Positions 27,505 through 37,642 of a stretch of 64,000 nucleotides of DNA are shown here, piece by piece. The stretch comes from Dyella_A ginsengisoli. Its GTDB lineage: Bacteria > Pseudomonadota > Gammaproteobacteria > Xanthomonadales > Rhodanobacteraceae. The translations under genes and the position numbers were made by a program. Location: assembly GCF_044904665.1 (NCBI RefSeq), contig NZ_JADIKM010000004.1:124001-188000 (forward strand), given 5' to 3'. Below the pieces are notes generated by a model. That model was given only the letters and a program-made list of their open reading frames with translations. It was not told the origin of the DNA and made no database searches. Position 1 is the first letter of the stretch. Each line of letters opens with the position of its first letter.

Positions 27505-30039
27505 ATGAAGACACGTCGTTCGAATACGGGCTCGTGCCGCGCACCGGCGCTCTCGCGCCTGGGCCTGGCGTTGTGTGCGGCGGGCATGCTGGTGCCGGTC
27601 GTGACGCTGCATGCGCAGCAGGCCGATGCGTCGGCGGCCAACCCGAAGAAGGTCACCGAGCTGCAGGGCGTGCAGGTGATCGGTTCGCGTGCCAAGGAGC
27701 GCACCGCGGCGGAGACGCCGGCACCGGTGGACGTGATCGGTCGCGAGCAGCTGGAGAACGCCGGCGTTACCGAGGTGGGCCAGGCGCTGCAGCTGCTGGA
27801 GCCGAGCTTCAATTTCTCGCGGACCTTCGTCAGCGATGGCACCGACATCATCCGCCCGGCCACGCTGCGCGGCCTGGGGCCGGACCAGGTGCTGGTGCTG
27901 GTCAATGGCAAGCGCCGTCATCAGCAGGCGCTGGTGAATGTGCAGCAGACGATCGGCCGCGGCTCGGCCGGCACCGACATCAACGCCATCCCGATCTCCG
28001 CCATCGAGCGCATCGAGGTGCTGCGCGACGGCGCGGCGGCGCAGTACGGCTCCGATGCGATCTCCGGCGTGATCAACATCGTGCTGAAGAAACAGACCGA
28101 CGTGACCTACGTGTCCTCCAGCGTCGGCCAGACTTACAAGGGCGACGGCCTGGTCAAGCAGGCCAGCGCCAACACCGGCTTCAAGCTGGGCAAGGATGGC
28201 GGCTACCTCAACCTGACCGCCGAGTACCGCGACCGCGGCGAGACCAACCGCGCTGGCCCGGACACCCTGCGCGTGAATCCGCCGCGGGTCACCCAGCACC
28301 TGGGTGATGCCAAGGCGAAGAACACCTACTTCTGGTTCAACGGCGGCCTGCCGATCGGCCACGGCGAGCTGTACTGGTTCGGCGGGTTGTCCCGGCGCAC
28401 CGGCAGCTCGTACGGCTTCTTCCGCTCGCCCGGCGACAACCGCACGGTGCCGGCGCTGTATCCAGACGGCTTCCTGCCGAACATCGCCACCACGGTGAAG
28501 GACGCCTCGATCGTGGCCGGTTACCGCACGCCGATCAGCGACACCTGGGATCTGGACTTCTCGATCGACCGCGGCCGCAGCACGTTCGGCTTCGACGAGA
28601 AGCACTCGGTCAACGTGAGCTGGTGGTACGAGCCCGATGGCAACGGCGGCATCTACGCCAGCTCGCCGACCTCGGCCAACACCGGCACGCTGAAACTCAA
28701 CGAGACCGTGGCCAACCTGGACATCCGTGGCCCGATCGACTGGGGCATCGGCAACGACAAGCTCGACCTGGCCACCGGCCTGGAGTGGCGCCGCGACACG
28801 TACGCGATCACCCCGGGCGACCTGGTGTCGTACGCCTACGGCCGCACCAACGACCGCAGCATCCCGATCTACGGCCAGACCGGCGACATCGCACAGCCGG
28901 GCATCCAGGGCTTCCCCGGCTTCTCGCCGAGCGAGGCGGTGAACGCCGGACGCAGCAACTGGGCGGCATACGTGGACGCCGAGTCGCAGGTCACCGAGCG
29001 GCTGCTGCTGGGTGCGGCCGGTCGCTACGAGCACTATTCCGACTTCGGCGGCACCACCACCGGCAAGTTCTCCGCCCGCTTCGACGCCAGCAGCCAGTTT
29101 GCGGTGCGCGGCACGTTGGCCACCGGGTTCCGCGCGCCGGGCGTGCAGCAGAAGTACTACAGCCAGCGTTCGACCAACCTCAACCCGCAGGGCGTACTGA
29201 CCGACACGCTGACCGCGCGCCAGGACAGCAGCGTCACCCGCGCGTTCGGCATCCAGCCGCTCAAGCAGGAAACCTCGCGCAGCGGGTCGCTGGGCTTCGT
29301 CTACACGCCGACCAACGACCTGACGATGACGCTGGACCTGTTCCGGATCGACATCAAGAACCGGATCATCTTCTCCAGCAACATCGTGCCCGAGGTGGTG
29401 GGCACCGACGGCCAGCCGTGCACGGCAACCAACTCCAACTGCCCGATCGCGGCGATCCTCAACCCGATCGGCGTCGGCCAGGTGCTGTTCTTCACCAATG
29501 CCATCGACACCCGTACCACCGGTGCCGACCTGGTGGTGCAGAAGGGCGTCGCGTTCGACGGCGGCTCCAGCCTCGATCTGACCGCGGCGATGAACTACAA
29601 CAAGACCGAGGTGACCAAGCGCAAGTCCGAGTCGCCGATCCTGAGCCCCACCCAGCTGTTCGACGACACCCAGGTGACCCTGGTCGAGCAGGGCCAGCCG
29701 CGCCAGCACCACATCCTGCAGGGCGTGTACCACGACGGTCCGTGGGACCTGACCCTGCGTGCCAACTACTTCGGCTCGGTGACCGGCCAGGGCTTCACCC
29801 CGGGCATCAAGCAGACCTGGGGCGGCAAGTGGCTGGAGGACGTGGCCGTCGCCTACCGCTTCTCGCCGCATGCGCGGGTGACGGTGGGCGCGGACAACGT
29901 GTTCAACACCTACCCCGACAAGTGGAATCCGCAGACCGGCTTCCCGTTCCCGCAGCTGGGCTTCACCTACGGCTGGGAGACACTGCCGTTCGGCATCAAC
30001 GGCGGCTACTACTACGCGCGGGTGGACTTCCAGTTCTGA
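27505..30039 (+). CDS. TonB-dependent outer-membrane receptor
   Basis: 844 residues. The signal peptide ends near LHAQQ. A plug domain follows (QGVQVIGSRAKERTAAETPA; RPATLRGLGPDQVLVLVNGK; IERIEVLRDGAAAQYGSDAI), then the beta-barrel closing with GGYYYARVDFQF (terminal Phe). The start is set by GGAGGATGG before the ATG. It transports a siderophore, vitamin or glycan across the outer membrane using TonB energy; substrate is not evident and no transport partner is adjacent. The long opposite-strand frame here is a shadow. Confidence 0.95.
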   Translation: MKTRRSNTGSCRAPALSRLGLALCAAGMLVPVVTLHAQQADASAANPKKVTELQGVQVIGSRAKERTAAETPAPVDVIGREQLENAGVTEVGQALQLLEPSFNFSRTFVSDGTDIIRPATLRGLGPDQVLVLVNGKRRHQQALVNVQQTIGRGSAGTDINAIPISAIERIEVLRDGAAAQYGSDAISGVINIVLKKQTDVTYVSSSVGQTYKGDGLVKQASANTGFKLGKDGGYLNLTAEYRDRGETNRAGPDTLRVNPPRVTQHLGDAKAKNTYFWFNGGLPIGHGELYWFGGLSRRTGSSYGFFRSPGDNRTVPALYPDGFLPNIATTVKDASIVAGYRTPISDTWDLDFSIDRGRSTFGFDEKHSVNVSWWYEPDGNGGIYASSPTSANTGTLKLNETVANLDIRGPIDWGIGNDKLDLATGLEWRRDTYAITPGDLVSYAYGRTNDRSIPIYGQTGDIAQPGIQGFPGFSPSEAVNAGRSNWAAYVDAESQVTERLLLGAAGRYEHYSDFGGTTTGKFSARFDASSQFAVRGTLATGFRAPGVQQKYYSQRSTNLNPQGVLTDTLTARQDSSVTRAFGIQPLKQETSRSGSLGFVYTPTNDLTMTLDLFRIDIKNRIIFSSNIVPEVVGTDGQPCTATNSNCPIAAILNPIGVGQVLFFTNAIDTRTTGADLVVQKGVAFDGGSSLDLTAAMNYNKTEVTKRKSESPILSPTQLFDDTQVTLVEQGQPRQHHILQGVYHDGPWDLTLRANYFGSVTGQGFTPGIKQTWGGKWLEDVAVAYRFSPHARVTVGADNVFNTYPDKWNPQTGFPFPQLGFTYGWETLPFGINGGYYYARVDFQF

Positions 30040-30355
30040 CCGTCCGCACGTAGCACCGCGTGAACCGACGCCGCGCAGCGAACCTGCGCGGCGTTGTCCT
30101 GACCGGGATCGGGGCGCTTCGTGGCGAACGACGAACGCGTCCGGTCCGGGCCTGTCGATCTGGCCAGTGCGGCCCCGCGCCCGCCTCCCGACTCGTGGAC
30201 TGCCGCTGCTGCGCGGCCCGGATCGGGCCGGCCGCCACATCGGCGCTTCTGCATCCCGTCGCCCTATTGTTCCGCCCGCGGTGATCGCGGATAAAGCGGA
30301 ACCGCCGGCGCTGTACCGGCGTCCGGATCCACCCAACCCAAGGAAGTACATCCGC

Positions 30356-31300
30356 ATGATGCCAGGAGCACTTGCTGTCAGGACCATGGCTGCCGTTGCC
30401 GTCGCGGCCTGTTTCTCACTGGGCGGCTGCAAGGCGGTGGAGCAAGGGGGCACGGCCAGCGCGGCGCCCGCGGCGCAACCGGCAAGCACGGACGAATCGA
30501 GTCGCGAGCCGATCTTGCTGCACGCACGCATCGAGTACACCGGCGCGACCGACCTGAGCTCCGCCGGCAGCAGCAACGGCAGCCACTTCTCGCTCGAGTT
30601 GCAGCAACCGGCCTTCCGCTCGGGAGAGGGCGCCAGTGCGACGTACGAGGTCGACAACGATCAGCCCAGCCAGGTCATCGGTTCCGTGCATGGTTATGGT
30701 CAGGCGCACATCGTTTCCGATGCGGGCACGCTGACCGAGCGCTATGACGAGTGGGCGCGCTGGCCGCAGCCGGCCACGCCGACGCAGGGGTTGTTCAGCA
30801 TCGTCATGCCGGTGCCATCGGAGATCGGCGATGGCCTCGCCGTGCAGCTGAAGGTGCATGCGGCGGTGGAAGGCAGCCGGACCGCGCACATGCAGTCGAA
30901 GGACGTTTCCGCGGATGTCGAGCCAAGCATCTCGATTCCCGCGATGTGCGGGTCGAACAGCGAGTACCGGAACGATCACGGCGAAGCCTGCGGCTTCGAC
31001 CTGAGCCTGGACGCCAGTCCCACTGCCGCGAAAAGCGCCGCGGGCGCGGTATTGCTGCCGACCATCCAGCAGGGCCTGGCGGCGCCCAACGGCGAGTGGA
31101 GCATGCTCGGCACGGGACAGCTCTACGGTGCGACCACGACGTATCGCGAGCACGGTCACTTCGTGCTGAGCTACCACCGTGCGCTCACGCTGGCCGAGAA
31201 GGACGGCAGCCTGAGTCACGAGTTCAAGGTCGTCGTCTGGTCCACGGGCCGCAACGAAGACTGGAAGCCGGCCGATCTGCCGCCGCTCGAGGTCAGGTGA
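30356..31300 (+). CDS. Putative lipoprotein of unknown function
   Basis: 314 residues from the ATG at 30356, preceded by AAGGAAG. The lipobox is SLGGC. The mature part is beta-rich: HARIEYTGATDLSS, SHFSLELQQPAFR, then three cysteines (MCGSNSEY; GEACGFD). No family recognised. The 315 bases before it hold an unremarkable GC-rich region without a gene. A strong hairpin follows 10 bases after the stop. Confidence 0.65.
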   Translation: MMPGALAVRTMAAVAVAACFSLGGCKAVEQGGTASAAPAAQPASTDESSREPILLHARIEYTGATDLSSAGSSNGSHFSLELQQPAFRSGEGASATYEVDNDQPSQVIGSVHGYGQAHIVSDAGTLTERYDEWARWPQPATPTQGLFSIVMPVPSEIGDGLAVQLKVHAAVEGSRTAHMQSKDVSADVEPSISIPAMCGSNSEYRNDHGEACGFDLSLDASPTAAKSAAGAVLLPTIQQGLAAPNGEWSMLGTGQLYGATTTYREHGHFVLSYHRALTLAEKDGSLSHEFKVVVWSTGRNEDWKPADLPPLEVR

Positions 31301-31310
31301 TTCCGGGTTA

Positions 31311-31343
31311 CGCCCCCACTCCGATTCCTTCGGAGTGGGGGCG
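31311..31343. terminator. Hairpin between convergent genes
   Basis: CGCCCCCACTCCG pairs perfectly with CGGAGTGGGGGCG around a seven-base loop (ATTCCTT). No U-run on either side, but the location between the lipoprotein gene and the oppositely oriented VOC gene fits a bidirectional terminator. Confidence 0.7.
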
Positions 31344-31396
31344 GCCGTCGATGGCCTGTAGCCCGACCGGCGGCGCAGGCCGCTCGCGGCAGGTGT

Positions 31397-31810
31397 TCAG
31401 CCGTGCGGCGGGAGAGCGTTGGGGTCCATCCACATCACTTCCCAGATGTGGCCATCCGGGTCCTCGAAGCTCCGGCCGAACATGAAGCCATAGTCCTGCA
31501 CGGGCGTGGGGTCCGCCTTGCCACCGGAACCGCTCGCCCGATCGACCAGGCTGGACACCTCTTCGCGGCTGTCCGCCGACAGGCACAGCAGCACCTGGGC
31601 GTCCACGTGCGCGTCGACGATCCGCTTGCTGGTGAACTGACGCCACTTCGCATGAGTGAGAAGCATCGCGTGGATCGTGTCGGAGAACACCATGCACGCT
31701 GCGGTGGCATCGCTGAACGCGGGATTGTTGACTGCGCCCACGGCGGCATAGAACGCCTTCGACCGTTCCAGGTCGGTCACCGGCAGGTTGATGAAGATCA
31801 GTTTGCTCAC
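31397..31810 (-). CDS. VOC (glyoxalase/bleomycin-resistance fold) protein
   Basis: 137 residues from a GTG at 31810 (SKLIFINLPVTDLERSKAFY). Typical VOC elements: KAFYAAVGAVNNPAFSD at the start and SFEDPDGHIWEVMWMDP at the end with the metal-ligand-type Glu. It is close to the protein at 59550 (IFINLPVADLPRS...; SADSREEVSSLVDRA vs SCDSREEVDSLVARA), so the window has at least two members of one sub-family. Function within VOC (dioxygenase, glyoxalase or resistance) cannot be chosen. Confidence 0.88.
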   Translation of the reverse strand: MSKLIFINLPVTDLERSKAFYAAVGAVNNPAFSDATAACMVFSDTIHAMLLTHAKWRQFTSKRIVDAHVDAQVLLCLSADSREEVSSLVDRASGSGGKADPTPVQDYGFMFGRSFEDPDGHIWEVMWMDPNALPPHG

Positions 31811-32251
31811 TGTGCTTTCCCTTGGATATGTGAACCACGACGGGATCATCGCGGCATCGTGTCGACGAGCGGGAGATGGGGAATTCGACACGAGCCGCCC
31901 GGAGCGCGATGCACCGGCGGCCGGCAAGAACCGAACAAGGTCAACCAACCGCACAGGATCAGGTTCACTTGCTTACCCGCGCGGCGGCCGGTGAGCCAGC
32001 TTCAGGTAGTGCCGTGGAGCCGTCACGTCATGGGCGATGGCGCGCAACCCGCCGCATAGCCGTGGGAATACCCAGCGTCTCACTTCCTTTTCCGAACGGG
32101 TATCTACCCGGAAGCCCCCGCGATCGTGAACGGGAGGCGGGGAGCCCCGAGCGATGGAATGCGCTGCCTGCCAGGCGAAAACGAGTTGTGGATCGACGCG
32201 GGACAAGGTCATGGCTGATCTGTGCAGAAACCGCTGGGTCATGGCGCGGGT
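31811..32251. other. Intergenic region with family A half-sites and a possible gene remnant
   Basis: Two imperfect family A halves lie at 31934-31970 (AACAAGGTCAACC; ATCAGGTTCACTT), followed by CCGCGCGGCGGCCGGTGAGC, which resembles the bases beyond the half-site at 43131. A minus-strand frame 32242-31973 (ending FPRLCGGLRAIAHDVTAPRH) has some coding look but no recognisable family or start signal. Confidence 0.4.
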
Positions 32252-32650
32252 TCACCGGGATCCGAAGCGCTGCTTCGCTTCGTCCGTGATCGGCGTGTAC
32301 AGCGCCACGAGGGTCCCCTCGGGATCGCGGAACTGGGTCGTGAGGTTGCCCCAAGGCATCATCCTGGGTTCCAGGACGACCTCGACGTCATGCTTCAGTC
32401 GCTCGAATTCCGCCTGGACATCGTCGACCTGGAACTCGATCACGGCAGTCTGGTTCGCGGCCGCCTGCAGTGAGTCCTTCTTGAACAGATTGACGGTTTC
32501 GAGGCTGCCGATTGCCAGCGTCGCCCCCGGCGTGACCACTTCTGCAAAGACAGGGGCGAGCCATTCCGCCTTTTGCCCCGTCACCTTTTCGTAGAAGCCG
32601 ACGACGGCCTTGATGTCCCGAACGATGATCCGGATGGAAGCGAGCTTCAT
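32252..32650 (-). CDS. VOC family protein
   Basis: 132 residues from the ATG at 32650. It has two beta-alpha-beta modules: ASIRIIVRDIKAVVGFYEKV and VIEFQVDDVQAEFERLKHDV, ending TQFRDPEGTLVALYTP. Metal-ligand candidates are the Glu in VIEFQV and the Glu/Asp near RDPEG. It differs in sequence from the 31397 and 59550 proteins, being a more distant member. A family A palindrome lies about 160 bases upstream of its start. Confidence 0.85.
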   Translation of the reverse strand: MKLASIRIIVRDIKAVVGFYEKVTGQKAEWLAPVFAEVVTPGATLAIGSLETVNLFKKDSLQAAANQTAVIEFQVDDVQAEFERLKHDVEVVLEPRMMPWGNLTTQFRDPEGTLVALYTPITDEAKQRFGSR

Positions 32651-32811
32651 GTCTTCGTGCTCCGGCATGGGCAGTTGAGGAAACGGAGTCGGCGAAGCAT
32701 GGCGGCCCGCTGCTGACACGTTCTGTCAGCAGTGTTTTCTCGCATTTCGTTTTCCAGTGCGCAGATCTCGAAATCTCGCGCCGCGCCGGGGGCGCGCGCA
32801 GCAGAAGCGAT

Positions 32812-32862
32812 AACGGGGTCAGGTTCACTTATTTCGCGCAGGGAAGTGAACCTGACCCCGTT
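32812..32862. repeat. Family A palindrome, perfect arms
   Basis: AACGGGGTCAGGTTCACTT, loop ATTTCGCGCAGGG, AAGTGAACCTGACCCCGTT. The two arms are exact complements. The loop matches the 35469 copy except for one base. Confidence 0.92.
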
Positions 32863-32935
32863 CGGTTGAACAGGAATGGCCGCGCGAACCGTTGAAAACA
32901 GGCCGAAAACTGAGGTCGCCCTCTCGCCGCCGGGC

Positions 32936-33844
32936 TCAGATGGCACCGGTGAGTGGTGCCTGCTTCCGCACCAGATCAATCAACGCGCGCAACCCGGCCG
33001 GCACGTGGCGGTGGCCGGAGTAGTAGAGGCGCAGGCCGGGGAACGACGGGCACCAGTCGTCCAGCACGCGCACCAGCTCGCCGCGGGCGAGCGCATCGGT
33101 GATGTGCCATTCGGAGAGGAAGGCCAGTCCCATGCCCGCGCACGCGGCCTGTCGAATCAGCGTTGCGTCGTCGAGGATGATCCGCGCGGGCACGTCCACC
33201 GTTATCGCCGTGCCGTGGCGTTCCAGCTCCCAGCGATACAGGCCGCCGTGCGAGAGCCGGGTCAGGATGCCCTCGTGCGTGGCCAGATCGGCCGGCGACT
33301 GCGGCACGCCGTGCGCGGCGAGATAGTCCGGTGAGCCGACCACCACCAGCCGCAGGTCGGGGCTCAAGGGGACGGCGATCATGTCCTGCGGCACCGCTTC
33401 GGCCAGCCGGATGCCCGCGTCGAAACCCAGCGCCACGATGTCCACCAGGCGCGCTTCGCTGACGATCTCCACCTTCATCTGCGGATAGCGGCGCAGGTAT
33501 TCGAGTATCAGCGGCTGGAAGATCATCTGCGCCGCGCCCACCGAGGTGTTGATGCGCAGCGTGCCGGCCGGGGAGAGCGGATCGCCGTGCAGCTCTTCGG
33601 AGGCGCGGTGGATTTCCGCGATGGCCGGCGCGATGCGCGCCACGTAGCGCTGGCCCGCTTCGGTGAGGGCGACGCTGCGGGTGGTGCGATGGAACAGCCG
33701 CGTCTCCAGCCGCGCCTCCAGTCCGGCGACGGCGTTGCTGATGGCCGAGGTGGATATGCCCAGTTCCTGCGCGGCGGCGCGAAAGCTCGCGCGTCGGGCC
33801 ACTGCGAGGACGGCATCGAGCTCGATGAGGGCAGAGCGTTGCAT
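32936..33844 (-). CDS. LysR family transcriptional regulator
   Basis: 302 residues from the ATG at 33844. N-terminal winged HTH (FRAAAQELGISTSAISNAVAGLEARL...FHRTTRSVALTEAG), then a substrate-binding domain. It is divergent from the aldehyde dehydrogenase gene with 119 bases between, the usual arrangement for a LysR regulator and its target. A longer N-terminal frame is not supported because the HTH starts directly after MQRSAL. Confidence 0.92.
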   Translation of the reverse strand: MQRSALIELDAVLAVARRASFRAAAQELGISTSAISNAVAGLEARLETRLFHRTTRSVALTEAGQRYVARIAPAIAEIHRASEELHGDPLSPAGTLRINTSVGAAQMIFQPLILEYLRRYPQMKVEIVSEARLVDIVALGFDAGIRLAEAVPQDMIAVPLSPDLRLVVVGSPDYLAAHGVPQSPADLATHEGILTRLSHGGLYRWELERHGTAITVDVPARIILDDATLIRQAACAGMGLAFLSEWHITDALARGELVRVLDDWCPSFPGLRLYYSGHRHVPAGLRALIDLVRKQAPLTGAI

Positions 33845-33963
33845 GGCGATTGTCCCGATTTCTTGAATGCCCCATGCACGATACAACGGCTTATCGGGAT
33901 GGTCGGCGGCACCCACACTGCTGGCCTGGCCGACAAGGCTCCACCCTCCCGAGGACCGATTCC

Positions 33964-35382
33964 ATGGAACGTATCGAACACTGCTACATCAACGGCGCCT
34001 ATGTGATTCCGCAAGGTGATGAATGGTTTGACCTGTTCAATCCCGCCACCGAAGAGGTGATCGGCCAAGTGCGCTTAGGCGACGCCCGAGATGCGCGCGC
34101 GGCGATTGCCGCCGCCAAGGCGGCCTTTCCGGCGTTCTCGCGCACGACCCGGGACGAGCGCCTGGCGATGCTGCGCAGGATGCAGGCGGCCATGGCCGCC
34201 CACGAGGAGGCGCTGTTCGAGGCCATCGTCACTGAATACGGCGCGCCGGTTTCGCGCGCGCGCTGGATGGCGGCGTATGCGCACCAGGTGATCGGCGAGG
34301 CGGCCGATACGCTGGCGCACTATCCGTTCGAGCGCGCCGCGGGCGCGGCCCAGGTGGTGATGAAGCCGCTGGGTGTGGCCGGCCTGATCACGCCATGGAA
34401 CAGCGACGCGGGCTTCATTTGCGGCAAGCTCGCCATGGCGCTCGCCGCGGGATGCACCGCGGTGATCAAGCCCAGCGAGATGAGCGCCATCCAGACCCAG
34501 TTCGTGATGGACGCGCTGCACGAAGCGGCATTGCCGCCAGGTGTGTTCAACATCGTCAACGGCCGCGGCGACACGGTGGGTGCGGAGATCACGGCGCACC
34601 CGGACGTGGCGAAGATCTCCTTCACCGGCTCCACCGCGGTGGGGCGCGCCATCCTGCGCGGCGGCGCGGACACCTTCAAGCGCATAACGCTGGAACTGGG
34701 CGGCAAGTCGCCCACGGTGATCCTGGACGATGCGGATGTTTCCACCGCCGTGCCCTTGGCGGTGCAGGCCGGCTTCATGAACAGCGGGCAGGCCTGCATC
34801 GCGGGCACGCGCATCCTCGTCCCGCGTTCGCGGCTGGCGGAGTTCGAGGCGGCGATCGCCGCGGAGGTGGCCGCGACGCGTGCCGGCGATCCGCGCGATC
34901 CGGCCACGGCCATCGGCCCGATGGTCAGCCGCCGGCAGTGGGAGCGCGTGCAGGGTTACATCCGCCGGGGCGTGGAGGAGGGGGCGCGGCTGCTGGTCGG
35001 TGGCGAAGGGCGCCCGGATGCGATGGAGCGCGGCTGGCTGGTGCAGCCCACCGTCTTCACCGACGTGCGCAACGACATGGCCATCGCGCGCGAGGAGATC
35101 TTCGGCCCGGTGCTCGCGATTCTGCCGTACGACGATGAAGCCGATGCAATCGCCATCGCCAATGACACCGCGTACGGCCTGCATGGCTACGTGCTCACCG
35201 GCGACAACGCTCGCGGCGCGCGGGTGGCGGCGCAGATCGATGCCGGTCGCGTGCTGGTCAACACGCTCGTGCACGAGCCGAAGGCGCCGTTCGGCGGCTT
35301 CAAGCAGTCGGGCATTGGCCGCGAAAACGGCAGCTACGGACTGGAGGCTTATCTGGAGCCGAAGGCTGTGCTGGTGGGATAA
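33964..35382 (+). CDS. Aldehyde dehydrogenase (NAD(P)+-dependent)
   Basis: 472 residues. It oxidises an aldehyde to the carboxylic acid. The catalytic Cys is in NSGQACIAG and the general base Glu in LELGGKSP; ITPWNSDAGF and FTGSTAVGRAI are nucleotide-binding landmarks, and EEIFGPVLAILPY and PFGGFKQSGIGRENG complete the fold. Substrate is not evident. The divergent LysR gene is its likely regulator. Confidence 0.95.
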   Translation: MERIEHCYINGAYVIPQGDEWFDLFNPATEEVIGQVRLGDARDARAAIAAAKAAFPAFSRTTRDERLAMLRRMQAAMAAHEEALFEAIVTEYGAPVSRARWMAAYAHQVIGEAADTLAHYPFERAAGAAQVVMKPLGVAGLITPWNSDAGFICGKLAMALAAGCTAVIKPSEMSAIQTQFVMDALHEAALPPGVFNIVNGRGDTVGAEITAHPDVAKISFTGSTAVGRAILRGGADTFKRITLELGGKSPTVILDDADVSTAVPLAVQAGFMNSGQACIAGTRILVPRSRLAEFEAAIAAEVAATRAGDPRDPATAIGPMVSRRQWERVQGYIRRGVEEGARLLVGGEGRPDAMERGWLVQPTVFTDVRNDMAIAREEIFGPVLAILPYDDEADAIAIANDTAYGLHGYVLTGDNARGARVAAQIDAGRVLVNTLVHEPKAPFGGFKQSGIGRENGSYGLEAYLEPKAVLVG

Positions 35383-35409
35383 CCACGTGGCGCCGTCCGG
35401 AAGCAGGGC

Positions 35410-35460
35410 CGGTAAAACAGGGGCGGCGTGCACTTTGTTGAGGCAAGGGTTGTAGAAAAT
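35410..35460. repeat. Family D repeat, partial
   Basis: GGCGTGCACTTTGTTGAGGC, directly upstream of the family A copy at 35469. The rest of the interval to 35673 holds no gene. Confidence 0.55.
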
Positions 35461-35468
35461 CGAAGCAA

Positions 35469-35519
35469 AACGGTGTCAGGTTCACTTGTTTCGCGCAGGG
35501 AAGTGAACCTGACCCCGTT
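35469..35519. repeat. Family A palindrome, full copy
   Basis: AACGGTGTCAGGTTCACTT, loop GTTTCGCGCAGGG, AAGTGAACCTGACCCCGTT. It has nearly the same loop as 32812, so these two are a recent subfamily. Confidence 0.92.
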
Positions 35520-35673
35520 CGGTTGGCCTCGCTTCTCGCGGTGTATCCAGTTGCGCGTCGACTTTGGAAAGTAGATCCCACTCCCGGTCTTGCGCCAGGC
35601 GCAACGCCGGGATGGTCGGTCAACGATGTCGACTGGCGTCCCATGAACCTGATCCCTTTGTTGCCCTTTCGAC

Positions 35674-37440
35674 CTATGGCGCGGCCGCCGTCAATCCGTA
35701 CCTGGCGGCCAGTGTCGTGATGTCCGGGTCAAGCGCGCGGGCAGCCGCCAGATCGGCACGGCCTGCGTCCGTCTGGCCGCTGTGGATTTTCGCCAGGCCC
35801 AAGCCGTAGCGTGACCACGCGGACTGCGGCTTTTGCGCGATGGCCTGCTCGTAGGCCTTGATGGCTTCGGCATCATGTCCAAGTCGCAACTGCACCAGGC
35901 CGAGACTGTCGAGGTAGGCCGGTTGTTCGCCGTCGCGCCGGATCGCCTTGCGGCAATCCTTCAGGGCATCGTCGAGCATCTGGTTGCTCAGGGCCCGCGC
36001 CCAGCAGCGCTCGTTGAGCGCAGAACCCAGCAAGGCGTCATTCCTGTGCATGTGAATCCAGTCGTCGAGGATGGGCAGCGCCGCCGCGGGTTGACCCAGT
36101 TGTTCGACATACAGGTCGGCAACGGTACGCGCCTGCGTTGATCCCGCGGGCGCCAGGGCGCTTGCCGCCATCACGTCGGCGTTCGCCCCTGCGCGGTCCT
36201 TGTGCGCGAGGCGAAGTGCAGCGCGCAGCAGCAAGGTATCGACGTTTTTTGGATCCAGGCCGAGGGACTTGTCCAGATCGGTGAGCGCCGCATCGGGCTG
36301 ATCATCCGCAAGGCGCGCCCGCGCGCGGGCGGCATAGTAGTCGGCTTGATCGGGCGCCAGGCGGATCGCCTGATCCAGATCGGCGATGGCAGCTTTCGGC
36401 TTGCCGCGAGACAGGTTCGCCACGCCACGCCGGGCATACTCCGGCGCGGTCGGAAGTGCCGTGCTGCTGGCGCCAGAAGCACTGTCGGCACCGGGTTTGT
36501 CTTCGTCGTCCGGTGCATTGGCAAAGGAAAATACGCGCCCGCCGTTGTAGGTGAAATAGATTTTTTTCTGGCTGTTGGCGATGTACATGTGATGGGCAAG
36601 AAAAAAATCCACGCCGAGCAGCATGTCGGTATCGCCCATGTCTCCATCCAGGACCATCATCTTGCTGTGCTGGATGGTTTCCGTTCCGACGGAGTAGGAG
36701 TCGACCGGCGCCATCCACGTCCTGACCGACTTGCCGCCAACGCCGATGGCGTCGTCAGCCTTGGCATCCGCGTCCTTCAGGTCGATGCCGACGCGCTCGG
36801 CGGCCCGGCGGCTGAGCGAGGTGGCGTAGGCCCCCGAATCGAGCAAGGCACGCAACGGTTTGCCGTTGACGGTCACTTTGACAAAAGTGCGCCGGTCCTG
36901 CTCGCCGCCCGGCGAGTCGATTTCGGCGACTTCGTAATTGCCGTCCTTGGTCCAGTACGCCAGCGCGGCGTTCTTGCAGTGATCCGGCTTGAAAAGGGTC
37001 AACTTGCCATGCGCAAGATCGGCTTCCAGGTCGGCGACATCGAGCAGATTGGCGCCGAGCAGGCCATAGCCCATATCCGTACCACCGACGAGAAAGGCCA
37101 CGCGCTTGAACGTGGTATCGAGGACTCCGAACGACTTGACCTCGGCGAAATCGACACCCACCGAACCTCCCACGCCGCCCATGCGAAACCCGAACGGTGC
37201 AGGCCGCAGCCTGAGCTCCAGCGACAATGCAGTGGCACGCGACATGAAATTGAAGGCGGCACCGGTATCGAGGACGAAGCGTGTATCGCTGCCGTTGATC
37301 TTCACCATGGTCGTGGCTTGACCATTGAGCATTTCTACCGGAAGCGTGCCGTAATCCCCCAATTTGCAGCCGCCCGCCCATGCCTCTGATGCCAGCAGGG
37401 CGAAGATGCCCAGGCAGCCCAAACGCAAAATCCTTTTCAT
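35674..37440 (-). CDS. Exported retropepsin-like aspartic protease with TPR domain
   Basis: 588 residues from the ATG at 37440. A signal peptide ends near SEAWAGG. Two retropepsin-like modules follow, each with an Asp-Thr/Ser-Gly: FVLDTGAAFNFMS (residue about 55) and ALLDSGAYATSLS (about 190). The C-terminal half has TPR repeats (EYARRGVANLSRGKPKAAIADLDQAI; YYAARARARLADDQPDAALTDLDKSL; AWSRYGLGLAKIHSGQTDAG). A periplasmic protein-processing or scaffold role is likely; no substrate known. A family A repeat lies about 200 bases upstream. Confidence 0.85.
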   Translation of the reverse strand: MKRILRLGCLGIFALLASEAWAGGCKLGDYGTLPVEMLNGQATTMVKINGSDTRFVLDTGAAFNFMSRATALSLELRLRPAPFGFRMGGVGGSVGVDFAEVKSFGVLDTTFKRVAFLVGGTDMGYGLLGANLLDVADLEADLAHGKLTLFKPDHCKNAALAYWTKDGNYEVAEIDSPGGEQDRRTFVKVTVNGKPLRALLDSGAYATSLSRRAAERVGIDLKDADAKADDAIGVGGKSVRTWMAPVDSYSVGTETIQHSKMMVLDGDMGDTDMLLGVDFFLAHHMYIANSQKKIYFTYNGGRVFSFANAPDDEDKPGADSASGASSTALPTAPEYARRGVANLSRGKPKAAIADLDQAIRLAPDQADYYAARARARLADDQPDAALTDLDKSLGLDPKNVDTLLLRAALRLAHKDRAGANADVMAASALAPAGSTQARTVADLYVEQLGQPAAALPILDDWIHMHRNDALLGSALNERCWARALSNQMLDDALKDCRKAIRRDGEQPAYLDSLGLVQLRLGHDAEAIKAYEQAIAQKPQSAWSRYGLGLAKIHSGQTDAGRADLAAARALDPDITTLAARYGLTAAAP

Positions 37441-37642
37441 AGCCGCCCCCTTGCATGCCGAGGCCGTGGAATGTGGGCCTCGCGATCGAGCGCCGGCTGG
37501 TACGGGCTCTCGAAGGAGCATGGCGAAAATGTTGGAGTCGCTCAAGGAGTGATTCGGCTGCATCTCCCAAGGAATGGCGTCAGGGGCCACTGTGGCGTGG
37601 CGGGCGTTTGACTGGTCGCACGGCGATTCCAAACGGGGTCAA

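Noticed and set aside
27283..30657. 1124-codon minus-strand frame opposite the TonB receptor
   Set aside because: Shadow of the receptor gene; the plus strand carries the complete plug and barrel motifs.
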